Shown in pieces: positions 42,704-56,200 of a stretch of DNA of 64,000 nt (position 1 is the first letter of the stretch; each line of letters opens with the position of its first letter). Origin of the DNA: Aphis gossypii. Its lineage: Eukaryota > Arthropoda > Insecta > Hemiptera > Aphididae. Made by a program: the position numbers and the translations under genes. The DNA is taken from positions 29,223,213-29,287,212 of the forward strand of contig NC_065531.1 of the NCBI RefSeq assembly GCF_020184175.1, written 5' to 3'. Under the pieces are notes generated by a model. It was not told the origin of the DNA. It was given only the letters and a program-made list of their open reading frames with translations, and did no database searches.

Positions 42704-42903
42704 AAGTGTATAATCCCACCCCGGGGCATGGCAGAAACCTACGGGTGCCCCATTAGAAATTCTGCCACAACACACACACGTGTTTCTCCCTACCGTTCCC
42801 AACCTTACAGTAATAACCGATTAAAAACCTAATCCATCCCCAATGGCCTAAGTTGCCGCGGGTGTATTAAAAAAAAAAAAAAAAAAAAAAAAAGTGTATA
42901 ATC
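42704..42903 (+). mobile_element. Short poly(A)-tailed retroposon (SINE or truncated LINE) with 12-bp target duplication
   Basis: The perfect direct repeat aagtgtataatc at 42704-42715 and 42892-42903 brackets a 176-bp body. The body is clearly more GC-rich than its surroundings and ends in an A run (42869-42893, merging with the repeat). This is the signature of target-primed reverse transcription. The body starts ccaccccggggcatgg and ends cctaagttgccgcgggtgtatt before the tail. I see no clear tRNA-type A and B boxes, so a LINE-derived or other non-tRNA SINE is more likely. No coding capacity. The perfect duplication suggests a fairly recent insertion. Confidence 0.8.
42723..42767 (+). other. 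Potential RNA pseudoknot at the 5' end of the retroposon
   Basis: Two perfect complementary pairs interleave: ggggca (42723-42728) with tgcccc (42746-42751), and tggcagaa (42729-42736) with ttctgcca (42760-42767). Between them acc/ggt (42737-42739, 42744-42746) can form a small hairpin with loop tacg. The order A-B-hairpin-A'-B' is a pseudoknot. The fold is inferred from complementarity only. Confidence 0.5.
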
Positions 42904-45900
42904 ATGGTTAAAATAACTTGGGTTATTAATGTTTGTGTAATTGCTTGTACGTATAGGTGGTAAAGGTAGTAATTTGGATTCTTAAATTGTGCTTTTAAAT
43001 TTGGATTTTCACTTTTCAGAGTTAGGCAAACGCGATAAATCTATTAAATTGTGTGTTAAATTTTTTTATTTGACGATTTGTGTTAGTGATCTGCACATCC
43101 ATCGCAACCGTCATAACTATAGGCTTACTGCGTACCTACTACACATTTTGTGTAGTCACGAAATCGTCATTTGCTACGCATATACTCGTATTATTATCAG
43201 GCCATGTATACAATTTATAGCACATTATTATTTTTCTTTAGAAGTTTTCGTTAACAGAAACAATTTAAGAATATTAAGTGTAATATTATTATTTCCAACA
43301 TTATCATGTATATAATATTGTACTTTGAAGACTGACAAAACTTTTTGTTTTCTATTTAAATAAAAAATAAGATTGTAACGTTTTTTACATATATCAACGT
43401 CGCTGATATAATTGGTAAATAATCTGCTCAAACTAATGTTGCAATTACAATTGTTGTTAAAAAAATACTACACTTGCTAGTGGTTTTCACATTCGATTTT
43501 CATAGTAATATAATATTATAATACTTAAGTAATACTTACCTAGTTATTTAAATATATATATATATATATATATTATGATGGTGTATATTACCTATACCAG
43601 TAGGCGGTACCGGTAGTACTGGTGGTTGCATAATTAGGAAGATTAGGTAGGTATACACTTCTCCTGAAGTATATAATTGTTTATTCCGTTAAATATGTAA
43701 TATAGCTGTGCTCATTTTACATTTTAGGTTATGTACGTAAATCTATTATTTTTATTTAATTTCAGTATTGTTATAAATATTATAATTTTATATATTTTAA
43801 TGTTTGTAATTCGTAATTAAAAATTTAAATGTGTTCTCTAGTATTTATATAGATATATACATATATATTTAATTTAGAAACTTAATACATATACTGTAAG
43901 ATACAGTAATATTATAGCCATTAATTATGTACTGTCAAGTTAATTTCTTGATATCCTAGACTTCGGCAACTTTGTAGTAAAGTAAAAGAATATAAGCCAA
44001 TAATATTAACTCGAAATAAGAATGGGTTATTATAAAAAGATATAAAATGAATTACAAAAGAAAAAAAATTGGTTTTATACTAAATATAAATAAAATAGTG
44101 AACTTGAAGTTATTTTTTTTAGTAACCGTTAATATTACACTTAGATATCTTCATAAATTTTAATGTATACGTCTTACATGTACTACTCACATTATAGCAT
44201 ACAGTTCGCACTCACGAATAAACAAGTACCTATTTTATTATTTCGTAACAGGTACATCCAAACTCAATACTTAACCAGCTAACATTACTCTAAATCGAAT
44301 AAATAAGCATACTAATATTTTCCATTTATCGTTGTTGAATATTGAATAGACAAAGTTATTGGGAAAAATCAGGAAATAATAATTTAGTGGTATTTTGATA
44401 ACTCTGCGGCGGACTATGGGTGATATATTACGTCAATCGTTTTCATTTAATATAAATACAACTAGCCAACTATAGGTATTTTATACTACGGTCAACAGCA
44501 GATATACAATTTATTGCTGGGTTTTTTTTATACGTGCATACGTATATATTATATACTATATATATATGTATATGTATATGTATAAATAAAGTGGTGGTTT
44601 CTATAAACCGAAGCTGCAAAAATAATATTATATAATACGGCTTGGGCAGGCAATGATAAACTTAGCAAAGACAACATGTCAGAGATGCTATCGAAACTCG
44701 CTTACCCTGACACAAGAATTGAAATGTTGGCGTGCAAGGGCTTTGAACCGATGTGATTTTTGTTGTTGTTTATATTCGTGTTCCAAATAATTGCTATATC
44801 ACGACACACACAGTACTTGGTGTACGACGATCGGTAACACATTTCTTATTATAATATATTAATATTTTAGTACAGTAACATGTAAAAAAAAAATTATTTT
44901 TTACTTTTTTTCTACTTTTCTATCACTAATGAATAATATGATAGTGTAGTTTTAAGTTTTTTACTATTTTGTATGACAAAATACAATTGTTATTTTCTAA
45001 TTTGATACAGAATATTAACCGGAGTATTTAAATCCGTGGAAATTAAATTTTGAACAAGCCATTTAAATAGTTATAATAAATAAATAATATTTTGTAAGTT
45101 ACGCTGTTCCACCCTGCTTCGCTAGTTTTAACTTTAAAAATATATAACTGATAAATTACTAGTTAAAAATGTTTCCACATTGAAGTACGTATACTCAAAA
45201 AAATATTCTACAATGGAATATTGAATTAAAAATGCATGTCGTAATTCAAATTTGTAAGAAAAATGTCGTTTTTAGATAACTTAAACCTATGTAAAAAAAA
45301 TAATTCAAAAGTTTTAATGATTTTCGAAATAATGATGAGTGTCTTTTGTTAACGGATCACCCGATATACTTAACTCGTTTATTTGTAATTATATAATAAG
45401 TCGTTTCTTAACCCGAATATGATTCCAGTTCAGTACTTATTTTATGATACTATTGATTTTTTAATACTTGTATAGTTAATAATAATTGACAGGAGTCTGC
45501 ACACGTGCCCAATTGCCATCATTGTCGAATTTATATAATATTTATAAAATATGTAGATACATAATATTATAATTTATTAATATATTATAATAAGACGTAT
45601 GAAACATGTTTTTCACTTGAGATTTTTCAACCGTAACTTAATTTCATACAGTTTTCCATTTTTTTTTCTGTATACTATTAATGGTATAATATTATTTTCG
45701 CAATAAATTTTACACACGATAATATTATAATCGCACGTTTATAATAATATTAAATTACAGTCGTCTGTCTACAAGTATATAGTATCTAACACTGCTAACT
45801 ATATCCATAACAACAACTTAATTCCAGAAGAAAAAAAATGTATAAGTAAAATAATTATAATTCTGGAAAACGATTTATAACGAATATTTAATTGTATAGG

Positions 45901-48900
45901 TATACTTAGAATTTTTTAATATAGGTACATAGATTTAATGGATTATTCCTGATTCCTTCCTGATTAATATTTATCATTTTAAGTACAATAACACTGAATA
46001 ATTCAAAATAATATATTATATTATACACATATTACATTTATCTAGATTACAATTTTTTAAGTTTTATAATATAATTTATTAACGAGAATATTGATTCGAT
46101 AATAATTTTAAAAAAAGCCTTACGTCATATTGTGTACAACAGCGTGTGCAAACCTATTAAAATCGGAGCATTGGGCCTCAGTCCCCAGATACTAGATATA
46201 ATTAATAATACAGTATACCAGTACGTTACTGAATATTTTTCGGCAAGTACCTACACAGTTTTGCGTTTTGTGAACGCGGACAGCTTAACTCTTTTCAGTA
46301 CGACTCAAGACCAACTCTAGTATTACGCATACATCGTTTCGACGCATTTAAATTGCACGGAATTACATCTATAGCTGCAATTTTTTATTAATATTATTTG
46401 AGCAGACATTACAACCAGTGTTATATAAAAACAAAATATTTGAAAAATTCAATTTTATTACGACCGCGTTTATTGCTAATGATCGTATCGTTGAATATTA
46501 AAAAAAAAAAAAAATCATTTGACAATATTATCACCTGACGAAATATAACTTTTAAATAATCATCTATTTTACAACATATCATTGCAGTAATTTATTACTG
46601 TATATTATATACTCGTACATGAACATACATTTTGAATTTGTTATATTTTTATGTTTTCAATATATTTCTGTGCAATTTCCAATGGTACAAAATCATCTTG
46701 AATATTGAATAGGAGTACTATTGCAATTATTACTGAGTAGTTTCTATTTGATGAAAAATTATGTAATTGTTGCATTCTGCAGTGTAAAGTACTACCATTG
46801 TAAAAGCTAGTTTTGTTCCAACTTCATTGTTGAATTAATAAGTTTTTAGTTATTGATTTACTGAATTTTAGCAGAACTACCTAGTACCTATATATATGTT
46901 TGATAATTAATCTGGATTGAAGTGAAGTACAATTCTACAACTATTATCAGAAAAAATGATTATATTATTGTGATTGGCATGAAATTATATAGAATAAATA
47001 TAATTTATATATTATTTCAATATTTTAAATCTCATACTATTTTGTTAAATATTATGTTAGTTTGTGTTATACCTATTATATAATTTAAGAAGATTATTAA
47101 TTTTTTTTTTAAATAAAAATTCGCATAAACATAAAAATTTTACAATTATTAGTAAATAATTAATATCTTTTTCAGATAATTTTCATAAATTATTGGACAA
47201 CAATAATTCATCTAATAATTGGCAAATAAGAAAAAAAACCTATCATCCTACGAACACGAACGAGCCATTAATTTACACCATATTATTATTTTATTATTGT
47301 AATTGTACAAGAAACAGTGGGAAATAAATAATAATATACAGGCATGCATATGAATGCTATAAAGTATAAGTATATAAAATAAACTATTAAGTGTTTGAAA
47401 ATGTAAATTCTGAATAATTGAATAATTAAATTCATTGAACTCATCATAACTCACAAGTAGTCGAAATCTGAGTGTAAAGCATTTACATGCACATCATCAT
47501 TCTTCATTAGGTGGGTATTAAGTATCTATTATTAAGTACCTACATACACCGTTTAATGTACATTCAAGTATTTTTACAACTTCAAAAGTCGTAAACTCGT
47601 AACTACCTTGGTACGTTTAATTACGAAAAACATTGTTAAAATTAAACGTCTTTGTAACGTTTGTTAATGGAATGACAACTGGTAGTAATTATTAGTGTGA
47701 AAAAAATCAAACATACAAAATCATACATGTATATTAGTATGTAAAATGATTAAATAAAAAAAAACCTATCGATATATGCGTTTAGTATTTAGACTGCCCT
47801 GCATGTATTATATTTTAGTAAAAGATATAAATATTTATATGCTACTAAAGTAAATTTTAAATAAAAATAAAAATTAATAGCTAGTGGCTTTTTTTAATAA
47901 TACAACTAAAATTCTTACTCTAAGAGCGTGCGATGAATGTACACGGCACACGACTTATGGATTTGATAATGGACAAATAGCCTTGAAAGTCAGACTAATT
48001 TTTAAAAGGATTGTCTTTGAAAACTTTATAAATAACGTGATAGGTATATACTATATATAATATATATATGTGTGTGTGTGTGTGTAAAATAATAATATAA
48101 AATGTTATGTAACTCTGCTCTTTATAAAGTGAAGAAAAATTAAGTGCGACAGGAAATGTGAATTTCAGGGACGGTGAAAACGTATAGATAAATCCGTCTT
48201 TGGCGCCGTCTCGATTATATATATAATAATGTTATATCCTTTACATCGTCGGTTATTCGTTCGTTAACAATTCGTAAAACGAAACGTATTTTCATGGAAA
48301 TATATATAATTAGGGACAGACAACAGATAGGTTACAGTTATAATATTATATAACATAATCCCTATTAAATATATTAAACTATTATTTAATGACCATGCAA
48401 ATTATTATAGCCTGCAGGCAAGTGCGGCGAGGTTAGTTTAGGTTGACTTCGAACCCCACAAACATCAAACGGAGCTATAATGTTTAACTCATCTTTCTCC
48501 GTTCTTATACTTTTTCCAGGGTAAAAAGTTATGGACGTCAAATAGAATTGCACATTATATTTTAATGTAAAATAATACGTGATAACGATTTGAATATTAT
48601 TATTTGGCATTAAAAAAAAAAAAAAAAACTTGTCACTGACATCGCACGTACGTAATCTCTAAGCAATCACATCTTATACACCTCAGTCATCAATGAGGAT
48701 AACAGTTATATACCCACTGCGTGTAAAACCTTTTTTGATGGATATTTTGGTCCCAAAATCATATATAATAATATATCGCGCCTATGTTTGGTTCGAAATA
48801 AGATCATATTCATCAGTCAACCTATGCGCATGAACGTATACATTCATTATACGTATACTAATGTCTAATACGTATTACATTGACGTACACTTTAATAACT

Positions 48901-50897
48901 ATATTCAATGTTTTTGGGACGTGGGCATGAAAAATATTTTAGATATAGCACTACAACAGTCTGAAGGTCTGCCGATCACTCGGAATAACTACCAATCTCT
49001 CATCAATATTAAACCACACCTGACAATTTTCTTAGAAGAGAATTCCGAAGTATAATATTTTATAATCATAAGAGTTGTTGACTAGTTGTATGTAGGACAG
49101 GGATTTAAATGTCACGGACAAAACTAAAATATCGAAGTATGTAACAAATCAAAAATTAAAAATGTTAAATACAAAATTTAAAATACGTGATACATAATAT
49201 ATATATTGTATTAAAATATTTATATTTTAAAAAAATTGAATAAAATACTAGAGTTAATTATTTTTAAATTAATAATTAAATTAAATTAACTTTTTGAAAA
49301 AGTAAGACAGTGATACACTACATCTATGGTATTTTAAATTATTCACAAAATAAACGATGTACTTTGCAACATAATGTTATAATAATTTTAAGACTCTATA
49401 TATAGTACCAAAGTCTACTACTATATTATGTCTATACAACTGATAGACAATAATATTTTTTGTTAAAATCATGATGATTTAAATAAGTAATTTATTTTTA
49501 CTTTTAACCCTTTCAGTCCCGAATTTTTTTTTAGGTAAAAAAATTTTTTCTTCATATTTTTATTTTATATATTCTATAAATAAGTTACTGTTAAAATTTT
49601 AAATTTTTCGCACTACCCCTTCCCAAAAAATTTGTGATGTAAATTATAATGTACAACGGGATTTGCCGTCATAAAAAAAAAAAAAAATTATCATTACAAA
49701 TAATAATTATTACAATAATTTTATTATATTTTTATAATTATTATTTATATATGTACTTATGAAATCAAATCATATTTCGATTTAGAAATATTTAACATTT
49801 TGATGACTGGAGTGGAGTGGAGCTCGAATGTTTGAAGGTACACTTTCCTCCTCCAAACATTTTAATATAATATTTCGCTAATCTAAAAGCTTAATAATTT
49901 CGAAACTTTCGTTCGAATTTCAATTTTCATGAACGTTAAAAAATCAAATTTATTTTACAAAAAATAAATACTACAGTTTATAGTTTGAATACACTTTGTA
50001 AAAATGTAAGTATTTAAGAATAAGATCTTAAATTATATTTTAAATCCCAGAAATTCATTATTGAAGAAAATAATGATATGCAAGGCGAATCACTTATTTT
50101 TTATTATATGATGTGTTTTTTGGATATATTTTACTAGGTACTTGATACAATTAAAAAACAAAAAAAAACAACATTAAACAGATATTAAACATGTAGTAAT
50201 AGTAGTTTAGGGGGTAAAAGGAACTCCCGATTTTTATTTATACATAATAATATGCGTACAATAGATTGTAATGAATTCCTATTTTGTTTTATTGATTTTG
50301 TGAAGAGAGTCGTGCTTTTAATATTAATTAATTAAATTTAAATTTAAAAATAAACAATCAACTAACCGAACTTTCGTAGCATGAAAATCAATGTAAAAAC
50401 TTTCAAAGCACTACATTTGATTAATTTTGAACTTTCATTAAATTCGAGAATTCAGAATCATAAAAACAAATAATATTGTTTTTACTACCGTTTGCCCGAA
50501 ATTAATTCTGTGAAATTGCATACTCTGCTTTAGTCATTATAAAAACAAAAATCGACCAAAATTGAATGTTGATTATCAGTCGTTTCAAATACACGCAAAC
50601 CCTAAAATGAAAAATAATCATGTTAAATATCCAAAAAAAAGGTAATTCTCATTGAAGTTTTGATTTATCGTTTTATTATTTTTTAAATTAAAATTCAATG
50701 CAATAGGTACCGAGTTATTAATTGAGTATGTGTCTGTATGTGTTCAGGGACCAGTGTAAAATAGGACGGTAATGAATACCACTGCCATACCATACGACGC
50801 CGTTCGTGAACAGATCACGGCATCTCTTTTTACATGACGATGATCACAATCAAAATTATGATAATAATATATTTGTACTAAGACCGATAAAATCAAA

Positions 50898-51000
50898 ATG
50901 CGACGACTTGACACAATTCGTTCGTATTTGCGGGATGATAAAATGGAAAAATCACGACTCGCTGCAGTACTTACACGTTACAGGTGTGATAAAGAGTCGC
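50898..51000 (+). other. Candidate 34-codon first exon ending at a consensus donor
   Basis: ATG (50898-50900, context tcaaaATGcg) opens a 34-codon frame rich in Arg, Lys, Asp and Glu, with a balanced, helix-like composition unlike the Ile/Tyr/Asn-rich frames of the background. It runs directly into GTAAGT at 51001-51006 (phase 1). No homology recognised. It may be chance. Confidence 0.2.
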
Positions 51001-51205
51001 GTAAGTACACACAATATTCCACGAGGATATGCGTTTTTATAAATTAGATGTCTGAAATACTCAAATATATTATGTGCAATTTAAATAATAAACTTACATC
51101 ATAATAACAGTCATCGATTAATGAATTATCGATTAATATAAAATTAGTTTGTACATATTATAGGCGCTGAGGCCTACATAGGTTAGACACATATTATACG
51201 ACGTA

Positions 51206-51229
51206 TTATATATATATATATATATATAT
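51206..51229. repeat. (AT)n microsatellite
   Basis: About 12 AT units following gacgtatt. Confidence 0.85.
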
Positions 51230-53164
51230 CGTAATAATCTAATACCGTGTATAAATTTGCAACGGATTCGTATAAAATTACGATTATAATTATTAAAATA
51301 ATGGGATTTCATAAGATTGTGTATTCTAACGATTAATTTTTGTTATAATATAAACACATGTACAACTTCATAATATACAATACGAGACTTATACCTACCC
51401 ATAACACGTTGCGCTCGCGCCACAAGTCATTTTGACAATAATAATAATAATAATAATAAAAATAATTGTTCTCGTAATAACCGCCTGCGCGGCAATATAT
51501 TATCATTTTAATAATTATTGCGTTACAGGCACTTGCGAAATGACATTAACGTATTTTTCATATATATAATAAAAATATTATACATTGTGTTTAATTGGTA
51601 TTTTCTTCTTCGTAAATCTTTGCCGTGTAAACGTTTGTCAAATCGCATCGCTACGGTACTCTTCCGCCTGCCCATTATAAATCACATCACCTTCTATATC
51701 GTTGCTAGGTAAATTGCAGTGATAATTATTATTGTGCGTGGGCATGAATAATAATAATGATAATAATAGTAATAGTACGAGTAAATAATATATTGTTGAC
51801 AAACGAAGAAGAATAAGTCGTATTCAAAGTGTTACACTCCCGCATTTCATTAAAACAATATATTATAACGTCTGATTGCCTGTATAGACGTTTTAGTTGG
51901 GATATCTATCAACTATTTAAAGAACTGCATAAATAAATATAATATTATTAAAACTGTAAGAACTTTTATCGATTTTTTCCCGACAATTGAGTGGCATAAA
52001 AATACGTCCGATGTGTCATACCGCATATAAAATAATGTCGTGAATTCACTTGTAATTAATATCATGTATGTATTATGTACGGTAAAAAATAAATATAGCT
52101 TAAGTCCTGGACGCGGAACAGTCGGAAATGAAAAGTTAAAAAAACTTTAGACATTCATCGATGTATGCCGCTCAGGCAATTTATTGCTATACGGTTATAT
52201 AATTTATATACGATTTTAAGATCGTATTTTGAGTTCGTGCTATATTTTTAGGTTTGATCAAACTTATAGAAATAATGTATAAGATGTTATATACTATTAT
52301 GTTATTGATTTTACGACTAAACTTTTTTAACCTTAATGCAATGCAAAAATACTACACCCGAAAAGTTTCACTTGCTACTGAGTTTGGGTGGATTTTGTTT
52401 TGGATTTTTGAAATGCATTTTATAAAAACTACCTACAAAAAATGTATCTGAGAGCATTGAAACACTTTAATCAAAATCCTTTTTGAATGCGATTGATTTA
52501 AAGTTATACCAACTATCCGTTAAGAAATTGAACAAGTGCTCATCGATGACCGGTATTTGTGTTCCAAGTTATATAGGTTTCTAAAATAATTTATATCTAA
52601 ACATTATTTAGACTTTCTTTCAGTTCTGGTACGAGTAAATAGGTTTAAATCGTTTGAATTTTTTTTAAAAAAAAAAAAACAGTAATATTTTCTGTAATTA
52701 TTATATGAATTTATTGGTAGCATTCCAAAAAATGAATTCCTCAGTGACCCGAGGTTTCCTAACACTGTCCCCCACCATCAACAAACATGCATAGTTTTAA
52801 AGTCTACTGAAAAACCGGGATTGAAAATGTCATAATAAACTAGTGTCTAGTTTATTGATTTTTTTTTATATTCCAGAAATTTCACGTGTCACGTGGTCTT
52901 ATAAAACATATCATTATACCGCTACCTGCTGTATAACAATATGTACTTTTATAGTTTATAATAAAATATAAAATCGTGTACACAATATAAATATAAATAA
53001 TATATTATGTAGCACGCGTTACATATTATAATATGCATATCTATACAATACATATAAAAATGATAATATATTTAAATATAAGCGAGAAAAAATTTAAATT
53101 TTTTTAGTGTAAGCTCTAAAATTTTGCAAATCGAACACACTTTTTATAATACGAACAATACAAG

Positions 53165-53201
53165 TACACGTAAAACACTATATATATATAGTTTACGTGT
53201 A
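53165..53201. other. 37-bp palindrome
   Basis: tacacgtaaa (53165-53174) is the exact reverse complement of tttacgtgta (53192-53201). The core actatatatatatagt is itself palindromic; one or two bases break the symmetry. Confidence 0.8.
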
Positions 53202-56200
53202 TTATATTACGGCCGTAGTGTCCCAAATACATTTCGTAATAATTAAGAGAGCGCCACGCCGTTGTGTGTATCTACTACCTAATGTACCTAATGTATAATA
53301 TAATATTATATAATATTTACTATTTGTCAAACCGACAATAATTGATATGACTTTCGACTGCGAGTCGTTTTACAACATCTTGTTTATGATAATATAATAA
53401 GGAAGATAATATTATGTATTATATTATTATTGATTACAGTTATTTGTATATTATATATACCTTTTCGGGTGACACACATTGACTTCTAAAAAAATATACC
53501 TATATAATACATACGTACTTTAGTGTTTAGAAGTATTCACAGAATAATAAATATATTATGTCTTATAACACGTCATATTAACAGACAATCGTTAAAATGT
53601 ATTATTCATATTTTAAATTGATTGGCAATAGAATCAAAAAATTTTTAATTCTCTATAAGATTTAATCGAGCGAAATATTGGATTGTTAATAGCGTTTTTG
53701 TTTTATTGTACTATTATATTACCTATGTTATTTAGGTACACTGCAATACGTGACGTGACGGTTGAAAGTTTATATATTGATTGTGCGTTACTATAGTAAT
53801 GTATAAAATATAAATAATCGCGAAGATATAAAAATATGTAGTACGCGTATTGCGTTTTATAAAATAAAGAATATATGCAGATATTATTATGATATGAATC
53901 GATCGGACCCGATGACTGTCACCGCCCTTAAACATAGGTTAAATGACTGAAAATATAATAATAACACTGTTGCTCTGCACAGCGCAGTAGGAAGCGTTCA
54001 TCGCACTATTCTGCGAGTAATATTTATAAGTATACAATAAATAGTATTTTATTAATTGTAGTCGGTCGAAATCAAACGGAGTATTAAATCGCTATATGAA
54101 ATATTCAAAATACCTAAAGCCGCTGTATACATGCGCATAATAATCACATCATTGCTGATAGGTAATACCTTAACAGACCCTATAATAAACGTATTTCTCA
54201 TTTTCGCGTCGAAGTATTGAATATTATAATAAATCCGTTGTGGCGTTGTCGTGTAATGTTATTATGTTAATATTGCTATGTATTATTTACCATTATCACG
54301 ATACGTTTAAATACGATTAAACGTGACCCGCCCCTTAATAACACTATTTAATCGAGTCGACTTTGAGTTTCAGCGAGATTATACCTATACAGTGAGTATA
54401 ATATTATACTCTCCGATTATTTAAAACAAGCATATCAAACTCGCGTTAAAATAAAATGTTTTTCCTTCATTTTTTTGTGTACCTATATTATATATATATA
54501 AGTATATATTATTGCCCATATAATATTCTATTCGATATTAATTTTGGCTCTGCAGTCGATACTCAACGTTTAACACTTAACCTGACCTATAATATAATAT
54601 TATTATATATGACGTGTTCAATTCGACTCGACTAAGAACGTAAATCGTCATAGTCGACGACGAGTTAAATTCACCATTAACCGATTAACTATGAAAACAT
54701 ATTATCAATATTCTCGCTTATAAAATTATCGCACATAAATTTTGTAGGTACAGTTCATTGAGTACAAATCTCGCGCGATATCGACGCAGACAGGTATACG
54801 CTATATATTATAATATTAGGTGTGATATCCTGTATTATCACTTTTACCTGAAACTCGAGATTAATGCAGTATTATACAACCTGTTGACCTATATATTATT
54901 GATTTTTAATATTTTTACTACATGATACATTATTAAACTTGTATAATTATAATATTATTAAGTGCACTTTTGGCAAAAATGTACTTGCCAATAATTAACG
55001 TTCGTTACAAATCGTGTTAGCAATGAATACGAGAATAATATATTATTAGAATATAAAATACTATTACGTGGAATATGGAGATTTTTTTCATGAGATACAA
55101 TTCCGAAATTTAATTTAAAAACAATTTTTTTTTTTTAATACCTATTTATAAAATTGTAGAATTCACTTAAATCTCAAGAACAATAAAAAGATATGCTCAG
55201 CACATTTATTATTTGCTTATAATTTACTCGTAATAAACATAAACAAATAATATAGAGGTATTTAATAAAAACATCATATTCGTAGTTGTTCCTCTCTGTA
55301 TAATAATATTGCTGTATACATAAAACTGTTTTACCTGATTATGTCGGGAAAAAATTAAACAAATGTAAGAAACACGTAGTCTTTTAACACGGTCACAGTA
55401 ACAGTGGTTTAGTGTAATATTTGTAAAAAACAAAACAATTTTCAAGTAAGCACTTATTTTTTAAAGAACATTGCGGTGAATCACGTGGTGACTGGTGAGG
55501 AAGTTTCAAATAAAGCGTGCGTATAACTACTACCGGAATCTCAAAAAATATTATTTATCTAAAGTTGTATATTAATACGTATGGAGAGAGTCGTGGTGGT
55601 ACGTACTGCGTGGGAAATAAAAATAATTCGCTCATAATATTATAATTATTATTACAATGTTATGATTTATTTAACTGCAGCACAAACGTATGGTGTATGA
55701 ATAGGGTACATGTAATATCGTTATTAGCTAGTCAGCGAACTGCGATTGTGTTTTGTCGGTTTATAACAGAACCACGTTTTTGTATTGCAGCACGTGTACA
55801 TCGCATGACAAGAGTTAAAATACTGTCAACTCGACGAAATAGTACCGTTTCTAAAAGGTTTCCGAATTTTTTTTTTTACGCATCTCCGGACGCGTTTGAT
55901 GTGTGTACGTTCTTTTTAGTCTATATAGCCTCGTTTAAAACGTCTCGCCGCTCATCGCGCGTAATACAATTGGCATGTGGCTGTCGTGTTGTGCGCACGT
56001 CACTCTGCAGTAGATCGAACACTGCAATTTATTATAACACAGACAACAATAATAAAATAAACATTTTACTCTATAAACACTTATTATACCACCGTACAGT
56101 CGTCTAATGCCAGTATGTGCAGTATGTATAGATATGTAAGAGTGCAAGACATTAACGAGTTAGGTTGGTTTTAAAAGTAAAAGTCAAGCTGACACATAAC

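Noticed and set aside
44700..44740. tRNA-like gctttgaaccg segment
   Set aside because: No acceptor stem or anticodon arm can be built around it.
46132..46320. 62-codon frame
   Set aside because: Starts at GTG, not ATG, and nothing supports expression.
48612..48627. A16 run as a retroposon tail
   Set aside because: No matching target duplication upstream and no GC-richer body.
48861..49055. 64-codon frame with protein-like composition
   Set aside because: ATG-led and balanced, but no homology and no splice or promoter signals recognised; too short to call.
55697..56107. 136-codon open frame
   Set aside because: Longest frame outside FAM43, but no recognisable domain, signal peptide or codon pattern. 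It starts in a GC-richer island where long frames arise by chance. Kept only as an island.
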